From contig NZ_NEGJ01000012.1 in NCBI RefSeq assembly GCF_002135415.1, forward strand, positions 37,897-101,896: a stretch of 64,000 nucleotides of DNA. The letters run 5' to 3'. Under the pieces are notes generated by a model. It was not told where the DNA came from. It made no database searches and saw nothing but the letters and a program-made list of their open reading frames with translations. Positions 1 through 9,702 of the stretch are shown piece by piece (the first letter of the stretch is position 1; each line of letters starts with the position of its first letter). The DNA comes from Acinetobacter sp. ANC 3832 (GTDB taxonomy: Bacteria; Pseudomonadota; Gammaproteobacteria; Pseudomonadales; Moraxellaceae). A program made the position numbers and the translations under genes.

Positions 1-960
1 AACAGGATAATCACGTTGTTGAATCGCTTCAAAACCCAGCAAGCCTAAACCATCCAAGTTAAAAATAATTTCAATAAACAAATTACCCACAAGGAATATC
101 CCCACCAAAGCTTCAGGCAATCCCGCAATCACAATCAACATGGCATTACGAAACACATGACCATATAAAACACGATTTTCAGTTAAACCCTTTGCTCGGG
201 CAGCCAATACATATTGTTTATTTAATTCTTCCATAAAAGAATATTTGGTGAGATAGGTCAGCCCTGCGAAACCACCTAAAACCATGGTTACTAAAGGCAA
301 AGTCATGTGCCAAAAATAATCTTTAATTTTGCCAAAAGTACTTAACGTATGAAAATCATCTGAGACTAAACCTTGTAGAGGAAACCATTGAAAGTATGAT
401 CCACCTGCAAAAAATACAATGAGTAAGATTGCAAATACAAAAGCTGGCACTGCATAACCAACAGCCAATAATAAGGATGTTGATTTATCAATGAACATAC
501 CATGTTGTTTGGCTTTTTTTATGCCTAGAGGAATAGACACCAAATAAATCAGCAAAGTACTCCAAAGCCCCAATGATATTGTTACGGGCATTTTTTCCCA
601 AAGTAATTGAGTCACAGGTTTATCTTTAAAAAAACTGATTCCGAAATCAAAATGCACATAGCCTTTTAACATCAGCCAAAAACGTTCATAAGCAGGTTTA
701 TCAAAGCCATATTGCACTTTAATTTTTTCAACCATTTCTTCGCTTAAGCCTTTTGCACCTTGATATTGTGTTGCATTGGTTGAGTTGCTTACAACTTCAG
801 CACCGCCAGTTGCACCTATACCCTGAAAACTTTGCGCCTGTTGAATCGCTTGTTCAACAGGTCCACCTGGTGCAATCTGAACCACAACAAAGTTAATTAA
901 TAAAATAAAAAACAATGTGGGAATAATCAGAAGAAGTCTTTTTAATATATATGTGCCCAT
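1..960 (-). CDS. yejB: YejB-like ABC transporter permease, 3' end cut by window edge
   Basis: Inner-membrane permease of a Yej-type ABC importer, the family that brings oligopeptides and microcin C into the cytoplasm. The 320 visible residues start at an ATG (MGTYILKRLLLIIP) and run off the left edge without a stop. The N-terminal membrane helix is followed by an NFVVVQIAPGGP segment typical of DppB/YejB permeases. The binding-protein-dependent transport loop is clear near the visible end (AARAKGLTENRVLYGHVFRNA region), as is the later GLGLLGFEAI segment. The gene lies 46 bp downstream of the yejA-like gene in the same direction, which fits a yejA-yejB-yejE-yejF operon whose remaining genes would lie outside the window. 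The family call is firm; the exact substrate is not shown by sequence. Confidence 0.9.
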   Translation of the reverse strand, partial: MGTYILKRLLLIIPTLFFILLINFVVVQIAPGGPVEQAIQQAQSFQGIGATGGAEVVSNSTNATQYQGAKGLSEEMVEKIKVQYGFDKPAYERFWLMLKGYVHFDFGISFFKDKPVTQLLWEKMPVTISLGLWSTLLIYLVSIPLGIKKAKQHGMFIDKSTSLLLAVGYAVPAFVFAILLIVFFAGGSYFQWFPLQGLVSDDFHTLSTFGKIKDYFWHMTLPLVTMVLGGFAGLTYLTKYSFMEELNKQYVLAARAKGLTENRVLYGHVFRNAMLIVIAGLPEALVGIFLVGNLFIEIIFNLDGLGLLGFEAIQQRDYPV

Positions 961-1006
961 CGAAACGACGTTCCTTGTGACTTCAAATACTTAGAGAGTA
1001 AAGCAT

Positions 1007-2851
1007 CTATTGTTGTCGTAAATATTGGGTAACTTTCTGTGCTTGTTGCACATCTACCCACCAATAATCAATACCTGAAGATAACTTGGGTTTAATTTTT
1101 GGTTGCTGGTACATATTCCAGTAAGCCATCCACGTTTTATCTTTTGAATAGGTTAAAATTTGATAATAACCTGAACGTAATAAGCGATCTAACACTTTGG
1201 TACGAATCACCAATTGCTCACGATTAGGCGCACGAATAATTTGTTGAACCACATCATCAATCACAGGATTTTGAATTCCTGCATAGTTGTAATTTCCCAT
1301 TTCTTTCGCGGCTTTACTGCCCCACATCTGCGCTTGTTCATTGCCCGGCGTTAACGACTGAGGCATTGCTAATGTGGTCATATCAAAATCATATTTACGC
1401 ATGCGCTCTAAATATTGAGGCACATCCACCTGACGAATATTAACGCGAATACCTAATTTTTTCAGGTTACGAACAAAAGGCATCATGGTGCGTTGTAAAC
1501 CATCTTGATGAATTAAAAACTCAATACTGATTGGTTTACCTTTTTTATCCAGCAATACACCATTTTTATATCGATAACCTGCATCAATTAAAATCTGCCG
1601 TGCCGTTAACAATCCTTTGCGATTAAAGCCACTCGCATCAGTCACAGGATACTTCCAATCTACTAGAACACCCTGTCGCTGAATAGGATCAAGTTGATTC
1701 AAATACGGTTTTAAAATTTCCAATTCCGCTTGACTGGGTTTACCTGTTGCTGCCAATTCACTATTTTGAAAATGCCCTTGCAAGCGTTGATATTGCCCAT
1801 AAAATAACGCTTTATTTAGCCATTCAAAATCATAGGCATAGCTTAAGGCTTGCCGCATATGGATATCATTAAATGGCGCACGGCGGTTATTAAATTCAAA
1901 ACTTTGTGTTACTGATGGATTTTCTGCTTTAAAGCTATATTTTTTTACCATGCCTGCTTTGAATGCAGGAAAATCATATTCCGTTACCCAAGTCCGTGCT
2001 TTCTTTTCTTCGTGTAATGTATATTGACCCGATTTAAAGCCTTCAAAAGCAATATCCATATTTCGATAATAGACATATTTCATTTGATTAAAATTATATC
2101 GACCACGATTAATGGGTAAATCTTTTGCCCAATAATTTGGATTCCGCTTATAGGTAATACTTCGACCAGCATCAATCCGATCAATTAAATAAGGACCAGA
2201 ACCCAGAATCGGTTGTATCGTCACTTTGGTAAAGTCTTTATTCTTCCAATCTGCCTTTGAATAAATAGGCAAACTCGATAAGATTAAAGGCATTTCAGCA
2301 TTATTATTTGATTTAAAGGTCATTTTGACCTGATATTTTGACAATACTTCAGTTTTGGCTAAATCTGAAATATACATCTGTAAACCTAAATTTGCTTTGG
2401 TCTGATAGGTATCAAAAGTAAATTTAATATCTTCAGCGGTTAGTTCAGAACCATCACTAAATCGAGCCTTTGGATTCAAATGATAAATAATAAAACTACT
2501 CTGATCAGGATCAAACGTTACCTTTTCAGCCAGTAGAGGATACATCACACTCGGCTCATCTAAAGAGTTACTCATGAGACTATCAAACAGATAGTCCACA
2601 CCCGCTACTCCACTCCCTTTACCGTTCATACTGTTTAAGTTATCAAATGTTCCATTGCTTGCATTGCTAATGTAACCACCCTTTGGTGCATTCGGATTTG
2701 CATAAGGCATCACTTGTGCAGTGGCGTACTTAGGCGTGGTATGAATTGCAATATAAGGCGTGGTTTGTACTGCTGACCACGCACTCAAACTGATCAGACT
2801 GAACCCCAAAGCAAAAACCGTTGGTTTCGCATATGCAAATCTCTGTTGCAT
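1007..2851 (-). CDS. yejA: YejA-like periplasmic substrate-binding protein
   Basis: Extracellular solute-binding protein family 5, about 614 aa, the periplasmic receptor for the Yej oligopeptide/microcin C transporter. The N-terminus has a Sec signal peptide (basic start, hydrophobic FALGFSLISLSAWSA, cleavage after SAWSA). The body carries the family's GTFDNLNSMNGKG and LMSNSLDEPSVMYPLLAEK blocks near residues 65-110 and the FNNRRAPFNDIHMRQALSYA block near 325. An upstream TTG at 2854 is in frame, but the ATG at 2851 follows a GGGA-type ribosome site and is preferred. It is the first gene of the operon and yejB follows. A 9-bp hairpin without a U-tract lies just upstream (2891-2918). Confidence 0.92.
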   Translation of the reverse strand: MQQRFAYAKPTVFALGFSLISLSAWSAVQTTPYIAIHTTPKYATAQVMPYANPNAPKGGYISNASNGTFDNLNSMNGKGSGVAGVDYLFDSLMSNSLDEPSVMYPLLAEKVTFDPDQSSFIIYHLNPKARFSDGSELTAEDIKFTFDTYQTKANLGLQMYISDLAKTEVLSKYQVKMTFKSNNNAEMPLILSSLPIYSKADWKNKDFTKVTIQPILGSGPYLIDRIDAGRSITYKRNPNYWAKDLPINRGRYNFNQMKYVYYRNMDIAFEGFKSGQYTLHEEKKARTWVTEYDFPAFKAGMVKKYSFKAENPSVTQSFEFNNRRAPFNDIHMRQALSYAYDFEWLNKALFYGQYQRLQGHFQNSELAATGKPSQAELEILKPYLNQLDPIQRQGVLVDWKYPVTDASGFNRKGLLTARQILIDAGYRYKNGVLLDKKGKPISIEFLIHQDGLQRTMMPFVRNLKKLGIRVNIRQVDVPQYLERMRKYDFDMTTLAMPQSLTPGNEQAQMWGSKAAKEMGNYNYAGIQNPVIDDVVQQIIRAPNREQLVIRTKVLDRLLRSGYYQILTYSKDKTWMAYWNMYQQPKIKPKLSSGIDYWWVDVQQAQKVTQYLRQQ

Positions 2852-2890
2852 CAAATCAATATTCCCTAATCAATACAGCTCAATCTCCAA

Positions 2891-2918
2891 CTTTCATCAC
2901 CCAAATAGATGATGAAAG
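2891..2918. other. 9-bp inverted repeat between mltD and yejA
   Basis: CTTTCATCA pairs with TGATGAAAG across a 10-nt loop. No U-tract follows on the minus strand, so it is not a canonical intrinsic terminator. It could be a weak attenuator or mRNA end-stabiliser between mltD and yejA. Confidence 0.35.
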
Positions 2919-2950
2919 TCTGTCTATTTTATACAACTATAATGTTCGCT

Positions 2951-5900
2951 TTAGTTGGGCACTTTAATCACATCACCAATTTTCAGCTGGGTATTTGCTT
3001 TTATATCATTCATCTCAGCCAATTCATTGGTTTCTAAACCATATTTACTCGCTAAACGAATCAATGAATCACCACTTTTTACTTTATATTCAGTGACTGT
3101 TTTCGGAATGATAATGCTTTGACCACGTTGCAAACCTGCTTTAGCACTTAAATTATTCAACTCAGCCAAATCCTGCACAGACATTCCAACACGGCTCGCA
3201 ATCACATTTAAAGACTCACCTGATTTCACCGCATACTTTTCAGTATTCTTAGTTGAAACAGTAGATCCTTTTGATTTTGAAGCTACTTTCAGATCTTCGT
3301 CTTTATCTTTAGATAGCGAGGATTTACTGGGTAATTCCCCATCAATTTTTAGGCGTTGACCAACCTGTACATCGGAAGCTCTAGACAAACCATTTAAATC
3401 CGTTAAATATTTAACCTGTAATTTATATTTTTTCGCAATACTGGCTAAAGTCTCACCTGATTTTACAACATGGATATCTTTTTCATTACTACTTTGCGAT
3501 GAACTTGGAGAGTTACTATTTTTAGATTTTGCTGATGAATCAACTTCACCTGTCAACCTCAGTTTTTGCCCAACATTGATTCCTGACGTTGTATTTAAAC
3601 CATTTAAGTCCGCAATTTGACTGACTTGTAGATTATATTTATTTGCCACAGCCGTTAAGCTGTCTCCAGATTGTACGGTATAGCTGTCTGGTACTGAACT
3701 TCCCGCAGGAATCTTAATCACTTGCCCAGCCATCAATCCCTTAGATGTAGAAAGATGATTTAAATCAGCCAATTCAGATAAAGTGATTTTCGACTGCGTC
3801 GCAATACTTGATAAGGTATCACCACTTTGTACTTTATAACTCTCAACTTTATAAGCAGGTTCAACTTTCACATTTTTAAATTTGGTTTGATCTATGACTT
3901 TTGATTCAAGTTTTGAATCTTCATCTTTCGCTTCTTTTAAAGGAACATTAATTTTTTGTCCCACATACAAACTATGCCCAGTTTCCAAACCTGGGGTTAA
4001 ATCTGCCAATTCCTGAACAGAAAAAGCATAACGATCTGCAATGACTTTGAGATATTCGCCACGCTTAACCACATAGGTTTTAGTCTTAATTTTAGCAACA
4101 GGCTTAGTGGTATCTGCACGAACAACCGTTTTATTAATTTCTGCAAGTTTGTCATCACGGACATCTTTCAGCTTTAATTTTTGCCCAACCAATAAATTAC
4201 TGCTGACATTTAGATTGTTATAACCTGCAAGCTGAGATACCGATAAATCAAACTGATCTGCCACACTGGTTAAGCTATCATTCGGCTTAACCATATAAGT
4301 TAATGGCTTATCATCTACTTTTTTGTCAACAATTGGCGCATCGACTTGTGGTTTCGCATCATATAGATAAAGAGTCGCACCGACATACAATGTGCCAGTT
4401 GGATCAACCTGATTCCAATTGGCAATATCTCGCCAATTTACCCCATTTTTCAAAGCGATGGTTGCAAGTGTATCCCCTGCTAAAACCGTATATGTACTCC
4501 GTTTACCTTTCGGTGGAACAACCACAACTTCGCTATCAGTTTTAGTAAATGATTTATTTTGATTTAGTTTTGCCTCAGCAGAATTAGCTGTTGTATTGTC
4601 TGCAACACCTTTTGGATATGCAAAACCGACTGAAACATCAGTCCCTTGCTGATCTGCCACTGAACGACTGGTTTGAATTGCAGTCAGTTTAATTTTGCCA
4701 TCATAAGGATCTACAATTTCAGTCCCTTGTGGTGCAATGGCTTTAATTTCTTTAACAACTTCGTCTGTTTCTGCTTTGCTTGCTTGTGGTTCTAATACTT
4801 GCTTAACGGTTTCTTTTTCGCCTTCAGCTTTTACACCCGCTAAAATCTGTGCCTTTTCGTGTGCTGAAATTGGCGGCTCTACAGCAACTGGTTTCACATT
4901 GCTGGCTTGCGTCACTGCAACAGGAATACGTGGTGCACTTGGGACATCGGCATTTGCTGCAAAAGCAGCTAAAGCATTTGAACCTTGCGGAGTATTTTTC
5001 AACGCAACTGAACTTGTTGTACCTGCCGTCAACACGGGTGGATTCGTCTTGGTAGGTGTAATCGTTTGAGTTACTGTCGTGACTGGTTTTGGTAACTGTG
5101 AAAGTGGTGACGGCGAATTAAACACAGAACCTGAAGAACTTGATAATGTTTTTGAAGATGATGCTGTTGTATAAGGCTGTGGTGGAATATAAGTAGGCGC
5201 TGTACTTGCCGAATATTCACCAGAAGTAGGTTTTAAATTTCTTAATTTCGCATCAAAAGTTGGATTAATATCAGCAGGAATCAAAATACGCATTGGGCTT
5301 GCAGGATCAATCATTTCCCCACGATGTCCCGGATTCAACTGATAAAGCTCGGCACGACTTAACCCAATGGTCGATGCAATTTGATTGAGCTGAACACCTG
5401 GAGGTACAGCAACTTCTCTAAAATGCGGTCTATTTGCAATTGGTGGCAAACTCACACCATATTTTTGTGGGCTTTTAATAATTTGTGCAACTGCCAAGAA
5501 ACGTGGCACATAATTCATGGTTTCTTGCGGTAATTTCAATGACCAATAATCTGTTGGCAAACCTGCTGCTTGGTTACGGTTAATTGCCTGTTGAATACGC
5601 CCAGGGCCTGCATTATATGCAGCCAAAGCCAATTCCCAAGAACCGAATTGATTATACAAACTGCCTAAAAACTCATAAGCAGCACGAGTCGACTCAACCA
5701 CATCACGGCGACCATCATATAAACTGGTTTGTCTTAAACCGTAAATTTTTCCTGTACTTGGAATAAACTGCCACATTCCCGCTGCTGCTGCACTACTGGT
5801 TGCAGCTGGGTCATAAGAACTTTCAATAATCGGCAGCAATGCCAACTCTGTAGGAACTCCACGACGTTCTGCTTCTTTGACCGTGTGATAAAGATAACGT

Positions 5901-6280
5901 GAAGCACGTGCACTTAAACGGTCGATGTACGGTTGACGAGATACAAACCAGCTCCGCTGTGCATCAATACGGGGATCCCAATGACCTTCATCCATTTTAA
6001 AACCAACGGTCATGCGCTTCCACACATCACCATGTTTCAAAATAAGCAGACGATCACCTTCCACTGCACGCATATCTGTTGCAGACAGTAGATCTTCAAG
6101 TGAGTCTAAACTGCTTGCATCAAGCATTCCCAATTGCTTTGATGTATGTGCTGATGTTGTACTTGGCGTTGAGGAACAACCTGTTGTTAAACCAATCGCC
6201 GCTATCGCTGAAGTCAGTATAGAAAATTTAAATAGAATAGATGCAGAGGGCTGCCACACTGCTGTGGTTGGTTTATACAT
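2951..6280 (-). CDS. mltD: MltD-like membrane-bound lytic transglycosylase with eight LysM domains
   Basis: Peptidoglycan lytic transglycosylase, predicted outer-membrane lipoprotein. From the ATG at 6280 the protein is 1,109 aa; an in-frame ATG at 6301 adds seven residues but has no ribosome site. The signal peptide ends in LTTGC, so Cys35 is the probable lipidated residue. The SLT domain (about 135-270) contains the catalytic Glu153 in LLPIIESSYDP, then AAGMWQFIPSTG and LAAYNAGPGRI. After a degenerate LysM-like segment and a long Ser/Thr/Pro-rich linker come eight LysM repeats, each with the (V)xxGDxL...IA...LN...VGxxLxI pattern, ending at the C-terminus. E. coli MltD is about 450 aa with two LysM repeats, so this protein is more than twice that size. 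Transcribed alone, divergent from rnhA-dnaQ. Confidence 0.9.
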   Translation of the reverse strand: MYKPTTAVWQPSASILFKFSILTSAIAAIGLTTGCSSTPSTTSAHTSKQLGMLDASSLDSLEDLLSATDMRAVEGDRLLILKHGDVWKRMTVGFKMDEGHWDPRIDAQRSWFVSRQPYIDRLSARASRYLYHTVKEAERRGVPTELALLPIIESSYDPAATSSAAAAGMWQFIPSTGKIYGLRQTSLYDGRRDVVESTRAAYEFLGSLYNQFGSWELALAAYNAGPGRIQQAINRNQAAGLPTDYWSLKLPQETMNYVPRFLAVAQIIKSPQKYGVSLPPIANRPHFREVAVPPGVQLNQIASTIGLSRAELYQLNPGHRGEMIDPASPMRILIPADINPTFDAKLRNLKPTSGEYSASTAPTYIPPQPYTTASSSKTLSSSSGSVFNSPSPLSQLPKPVTTVTQTITPTKTNPPVLTAGTTSSVALKNTPQGSNALAAFAANADVPSAPRIPVAVTQASNVKPVAVEPPISAHEKAQILAGVKAEGEKETVKQVLEPQASKAETDEVVKEIKAIAPQGTEIVDPYDGKIKLTAIQTSRSVADQQGTDVSVGFAYPKGVADNTTANSAEAKLNQNKSFTKTDSEVVVVPPKGKRSTYTVLAGDTLATIALKNGVNWRDIANWNQVDPTGTLYVGATLYLYDAKPQVDAPIVDKKVDDKPLTYMVKPNDSLTSVADQFDLSVSQLAGYNNLNVSSNLLVGQKLKLKDVRDDKLAEINKTVVRADTTKPVAKIKTKTYVVKRGEYLKVIADRYAFSVQELADLTPGLETGHSLYVGQKINVPLKEAKDEDSKLESKVIDQTKFKNVKVEPAYKVESYKVQSGDTLSSIATQSKITLSELADLNHLSTSKGLMAGQVIKIPAGSSVPDSYTVQSGDSLTAVANKYNLQVSQIADLNGLNTTSGINVGQKLRLTGEVDSSAKSKNSNSPSSSQSSNEKDIHVVKSGETLASIAKKYKLQVKYLTDLNGLSRASDVQVGQRLKIDGELPSKSSLSKDKDEDLKVASKSKGSTVSTKNTEKYAVKSGESLNVIASRVGMSVQDLAELNNLSAKAGLQRGQSIIIPKTVTEYKVKSGDSLIRLASKYGLETNELAEMNDIKANTQLKIGDVIKVPN

Positions 6281-6409
6281 ACAAGGTTCCGAACAACGCA
6301 TAGTCGATTTATTTTATAAATGCCATTTTAGTGGAGCATTTGACTCACACAAGCTAATAATTGAGTGCTATTTGCATATAAATGTTACAAGAAATTAAAA
6401 AATATCAGG

Positions 6410-6423
6410 TTTCAGCACTGAAA
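6410..6423. promoter_or_regulatory. Dyad in the mltD / rnhA-dnaQ divergent region
   Basis: A perfect TTTCAG-CA-CTGAAA dyad lies between the two divergent starts. It has the size of a dimeric regulator site, but no regulator is identified and a chance dyad in AT-rich DNA is possible. Confidence 0.3.
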
Positions 6424-6497
6424 TCACCAATTTCCGTATACAATAAATTCTTCAAACGCGATGTTCAACTCTAAATTCAATTTCATTGGTTCAAACT

Positions 6498-7934
6498 ATG
6501 TCTCAAACAATCACACTTTATGTTGATGGTGCATGCAAAGGCAATCCCGGTTTAGGTGGATGGGGTGCATATATCATTACTGAAACTGAAGAACATAAAT
6601 TGTGTGGCGGTGAACCAGATACGACCAATAATCGTATGGAATTGATGGCGGCTATTGAAGGCATTGCTTTTTGCCCAATGGATGCAAAATTGGTTTTATG
6701 GACAGATTCCAATTATGTAAAACGCGGTATTACAGAGTGGATTGAAAACTGGAAAAAGAAAAATTGGAAAGATGTTAAAAATCCTGATCTTTGGAAAAGA
6801 TTGGATGCAACCTGTAAAAATCGTGACATTGATTGGCATTGGATTAAAGGTCATGCAGGTCACGAAGGCAATGAAATGGCGGATCAATTGGCAAACTTAG
6901 GTGTAGAAAAAACCTTAGAGCAAATCAATAACGGTACTTATACCCCTACGTCTAAAACAGACATTGAACAAACTGATACTGTTGATAAAAAAAAAATTGA
7001 AAAAGACTGGCTCTTAGATGATCCTTTTGGCTTTGATTTCATAGAATCTGATGAAGAAGATGAAGTGAATGGTCTAGAAGATTCTGTAACGCCAAAAGAC
7101 ACTCTAGAAGTACATCGCGCTGATGAACCTGAAGTACAACAAGTTGCTGAAACTCAATCATCCGAAATAAGTTCTACATCGACAGTTCAAAGCACGCATC
7201 CACATATTGTGATTACACCTGCTACAGTCCACTTGCAAGGTCCAAGACAACTGATTTTGGATACCGAAACAACAGGATTTTATTTTCAAGACACAGACCG
7301 AATTATCGAGGTTGGTGCGATTGAAATGATCAATCGCAAACTCACAGGTAGTTCAATACACATCTATATCAACCCTGAAAAACTGGTAGGTGATTCTGAA
7401 AACATCCATGGTATCAGTGATGATTTTCTAAAAGACAAACCTAAATATGCTGAAATTGCACAAGTCTTATTTGACTACTTAAAAGGCAGTGAAATCATTG
7501 CCCATAATGCAAACTTCGATATGAACTTCTTGAATATGGAGTTTAAACGAAGTGGCTTTCAGGCACTTTCTGAGGTTTGTGATGTTACCGATACTTTGGC
7601 TATGGCTAAAAGTAAGCATCCAGGACAAAAAAACTCTTTGGATGCCTTAGTTCGACGTTATGAAATTGCGCAACGTGATCGTACTTTCCATGGTGCCTTA
7701 CTGGATGCAGAGATTCTATCTGACGTTTATCTAGCGATGACAGGTGGTCAGGTTTCCTTTGATATGGATACACTTTCTTCATCTTTTGACCAAGTGACAG
7801 GACAAAGTATTCGTGCAAAAATTGAGGTTGAGCTTCCAGTTATCATTGCTTCCGATGAAGAATTAGAAGCACATGAGAACTGGGTCAAACAATTTCAAGA
7901 AAAACACGGTGAAGCTTGCCTTTTTGCAAAATAA
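6498..7934 (+). CDS. rnhA-dnaQ: Fused ribonuclease HI - DNA polymerase III epsilon (proofreading exonuclease)
   Basis: Two replication enzymes in one 478-aa polypeptide. Residues 1-140 are RNase HI, which cleaves RNA in RNA/DNA hybrids, with catalytic Asp10 (YVDGACKGNPG), Glu48 (NNRMEL), Asp70 (WTDSN) and Asp129 (GNEMADQ). Residues 141-248 are an acidic, low-complexity linker. Residues 249-415 are a DnaQ-type DEDDh exonuclease: Asp255 and Glu257 in DTETTGF, Asp341 in FDMNFL, His398 and Asp403 in HGALLDAE. QVSFDM (418-423) sits where E. coli epsilon has its beta-clamp binding motif QTSMAF. In Pseudomonas rnhA and dnaQ are separate neighbouring genes, so the fusion fits that synteny. An in-frame TTG lies at 6486; the ATG at 6498 matches the RNase HI N-terminus. 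No strong ribosome site is visible. Confidence 0.95.
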   Translation: MSQTITLYVDGACKGNPGLGGWGAYIITETEEHKLCGGEPDTTNNRMELMAAIEGIAFCPMDAKLVLWTDSNYVKRGITEWIENWKKKNWKDVKNPDLWKRLDATCKNRDIDWHWIKGHAGHEGNEMADQLANLGVEKTLEQINNGTYTPTSKTDIEQTDTVDKKKIEKDWLLDDPFGFDFIESDEEDEVNGLEDSVTPKDTLEVHRADEPEVQQVAETQSSEISSTSTVQSTHPHIVITPATVHLQGPRQLILDTETTGFYFQDTDRIIEVGAIEMINRKLTGSSIHIYINPEKLVGDSENIHGISDDFLKDKPKYAEIAQVLFDYLKGSEIIAHNANFDMNFLNMEFKRSGFQALSEVCDVTDTLAMAKSKHPGQKNSLDALVRRYEIAQRDRTFHGALLDAEILSDVYLAMTGGQVSFDMDTLSSSFDQVTGQSIRAKIEVELPVIIASDEELEAHENWVKQFQEKHGEACLFAK

Positions 7935-7947
7935 AATCGGATTTAAA

Positions 7948-7977
7948 TTGATAATTTCTCTGTAAAGATTTTATACT
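7948..7977 (+). promoter_or_regulatory. Sigma-70-like promoter for fimL-nudC
   Basis: TTGATA (7948-7953), an 18-bp spacer and TATACT (7972-7977) lie just after the rnhA-dnaQ stop and about 85 bp before the fimL ATG. Confidence 0.5.
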
Positions 7978-8061
7978 TGCGCTATATTAAAACTTAGAAA
8001 AATTAGCCTCTTTCGGGGCTAAAAAACAGAACATTTAAATACCTAGGAAAGGTGCAGATCA

Positions 8062-9702
8062 ATGTCTTACCAAACCTCTATTCATTTTGACCCAACAGCA
8101 TTATTAATAATAAAAAAAGAAGTCGATAATTCAATACAACTGGTTGAGTCAGCAGTCAGTAGCTTAGTTGAAGATCAAACTTTGCCTTTTGGTATTGATG
8201 ATGCGCTCAATCAATTTGAACAATGTGCTCATGTGCTCATGCTAATTGATATGCCTCATATCGCTCAAATCACAGAATATTCTGCTGAGCTGATGCGTAA
8301 AATCATGCAAGATCCTCGTCAAATTAATACCCAAGACGTGATTGCCCTCAGTGAAGGGACGACCATGCTCAGACGTTATATTGACTTTATTTGCTTACGT
8401 GAAGTGAAAGTTCCACAATTCTTATTGGACACTTTAAATCACTTAGAATTGGCTTTAGGCAAACCATTAACGCCTGAAGGTCAACCTATTGTTTCACTGC
8501 TTGATTGTGTGTCACCAAACTTTAAGTTAGAACAAGCGCCAGAATTAGAAAAATCAGTTTATGTGCATAAGCTGTATAAAATTTGCTTAAATAAATTATT
8601 AAATCAAAGTGAAACCGCTTTTGATTTGCAAGGTATTAAATTGGTCGGTACTTATTTAGCCAACTTATCCAATAATACGCTAAGTGCTCAATATTGGAAT
8701 TTAGTTTTTGTGGCGTTTAATCAAATTGATGATTTAATTTTAAACGATGCACGTTTAAGAACGTTGATTGCGATTGAAACCAATATCGCTCAATTCTTTA
8801 AAGACACACATAGCTTTAATGCATCATTGGTGGACTTAGCCAATGTGCTCAGTCTATGTATTAGTCAAGAAGATGAAACGGCTCAACATATTCGTGACCA
8901 GATTAATGTCGGTGAAGACTTACTGACAGATACACAGCTTCAAGTATTTAGTCGTCACTTGTATGGTCCAGATTTTGAAACTGTACATAGTGTAAGTAAG
9001 CTTGTTACCGATGAAATGACGCAAATCCGTAATGACATTGAATACAACTACAAAAATATGTCTGAAGAGAAAACACGTGAGTTGAAAACAAAACTGACTG
9101 ATCTTTCAAACGTATTTAAAGTATTGAATTTGAATGAAGCATATGTCGAATTAAAACAACAAGCGGATTTGTTAACCAAACAAAATATGCTTGATGATAA
9201 CTATGCTCAACAATTGATGAACAGCATTTTATCTGCGATGAATTCAATTGGTATTTTGGAAAGAAACTATACGTCTAGCCGTTTACAATTACGTGTGAAT
9301 AACATGAATATTTCACTCGACCGCCTAGATGAAGCGCATGAAGTTCTGTTAACTGAATCAAAAGCAATGATTGATTTAAGTTGTCAAACACTCATTCAAT
9401 ACTTACAAGACAGCGAAACAACCAACTTAGACGCCCTTCCTTCGCAATTTAAAGAAATTGGTGGAGCAATGTTATTCCTTGGTGCGAAAGATGGACAAAA
9501 AGCTTTATTACAAAGTGCTGAATTTATTCAGTCTGAGTTAAATAAAGAACATAAATTCAATACAGCACAAGTGGATGGTTTACTCGATGTATTGGCAAGT
9601 GCTGATATGATGATTGACAATTTACAAAATAAACAGCCTGTACTCCAGTCCATGTTTAATGTAGCTTTAAAAAGTAGCCAAAATTTAAAAGCGATTGCCT
9701 AA
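8062..9702 (+). CDS. fimL: FimL-like scaffold protein of the Pil-Chp surface-sensing system
   Basis: 546-aa cytoplasmic protein without enzymatic motifs, mostly helical. Its N-terminal half (VDNSIQLVESAVSSLVED, AHVLMLIDMPHIAQITEYS) resembles the degenerate Hpt-like modules of ChpA and FimL. In Pseudomonas aeruginosa FimL links the Pil-Chp response regulator and FimV to adenylate cyclase CyaB and type IV pilus activity, and its gene lies directly before nudC and close to rnhA and dnaQ. The same order here, with a one-base overlap with nudC, supports the call. The start follows a GGAAAGG-type ribosome site. No ChpA, PilG or FimV gene is in the window. Function is inferred from family resemblance and synteny; the sequence alone is low in motifs. 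Confidence 0.72.
   Translation: MSYQTSIHFDPTALLIIKKEVDNSIQLVESAVSSLVEDQTLPFGIDDALNQFEQCAHVLMLIDMPHIAQITEYSAELMRKIMQDPRQINTQDVIALSEGTTMLRRYIDFICLREVKVPQFLLDTLNHLELALGKPLTPEGQPIVSLLDCVSPNFKLEQAPELEKSVYVHKLYKICLNKLLNQSETAFDLQGIKLVGTYLANLSNNTLSAQYWNLVFVAFNQIDDLILNDARLRTLIAIETNIAQFFKDTHSFNASLVDLANVLSLCISQEDETAQHIRDQINVGEDLLTDTQLQVFSRHLYGPDFETVHSVSKLVTDEMTQIRNDIEYNYKNMSEEKTRELKTKLTDLSNVFKVLNLNEAYVELKQQADLLTKQNMLDDNYAQQLMNSILSAMNSIGILERNYTSSRLQLRVNNMNISLDRLDEAHEVLLTESKAMIDLSCQTLIQYLQDSETTNLDALPSQFKEIGGAMLFLGAKDGQKALLQSAEFIQSELNKEHKFNTAQVDGLLDVLASADMMIDNLQNKQPVLQSMFNVALKSSQNLKAIA

Noticed and set aside
4303..6398. Several plus-strand ORFs opposite mltD
   Set aside because: They lie inside a long, clearly coding gene on the other strand and their translations have no domain character; they mirror its codon bias.
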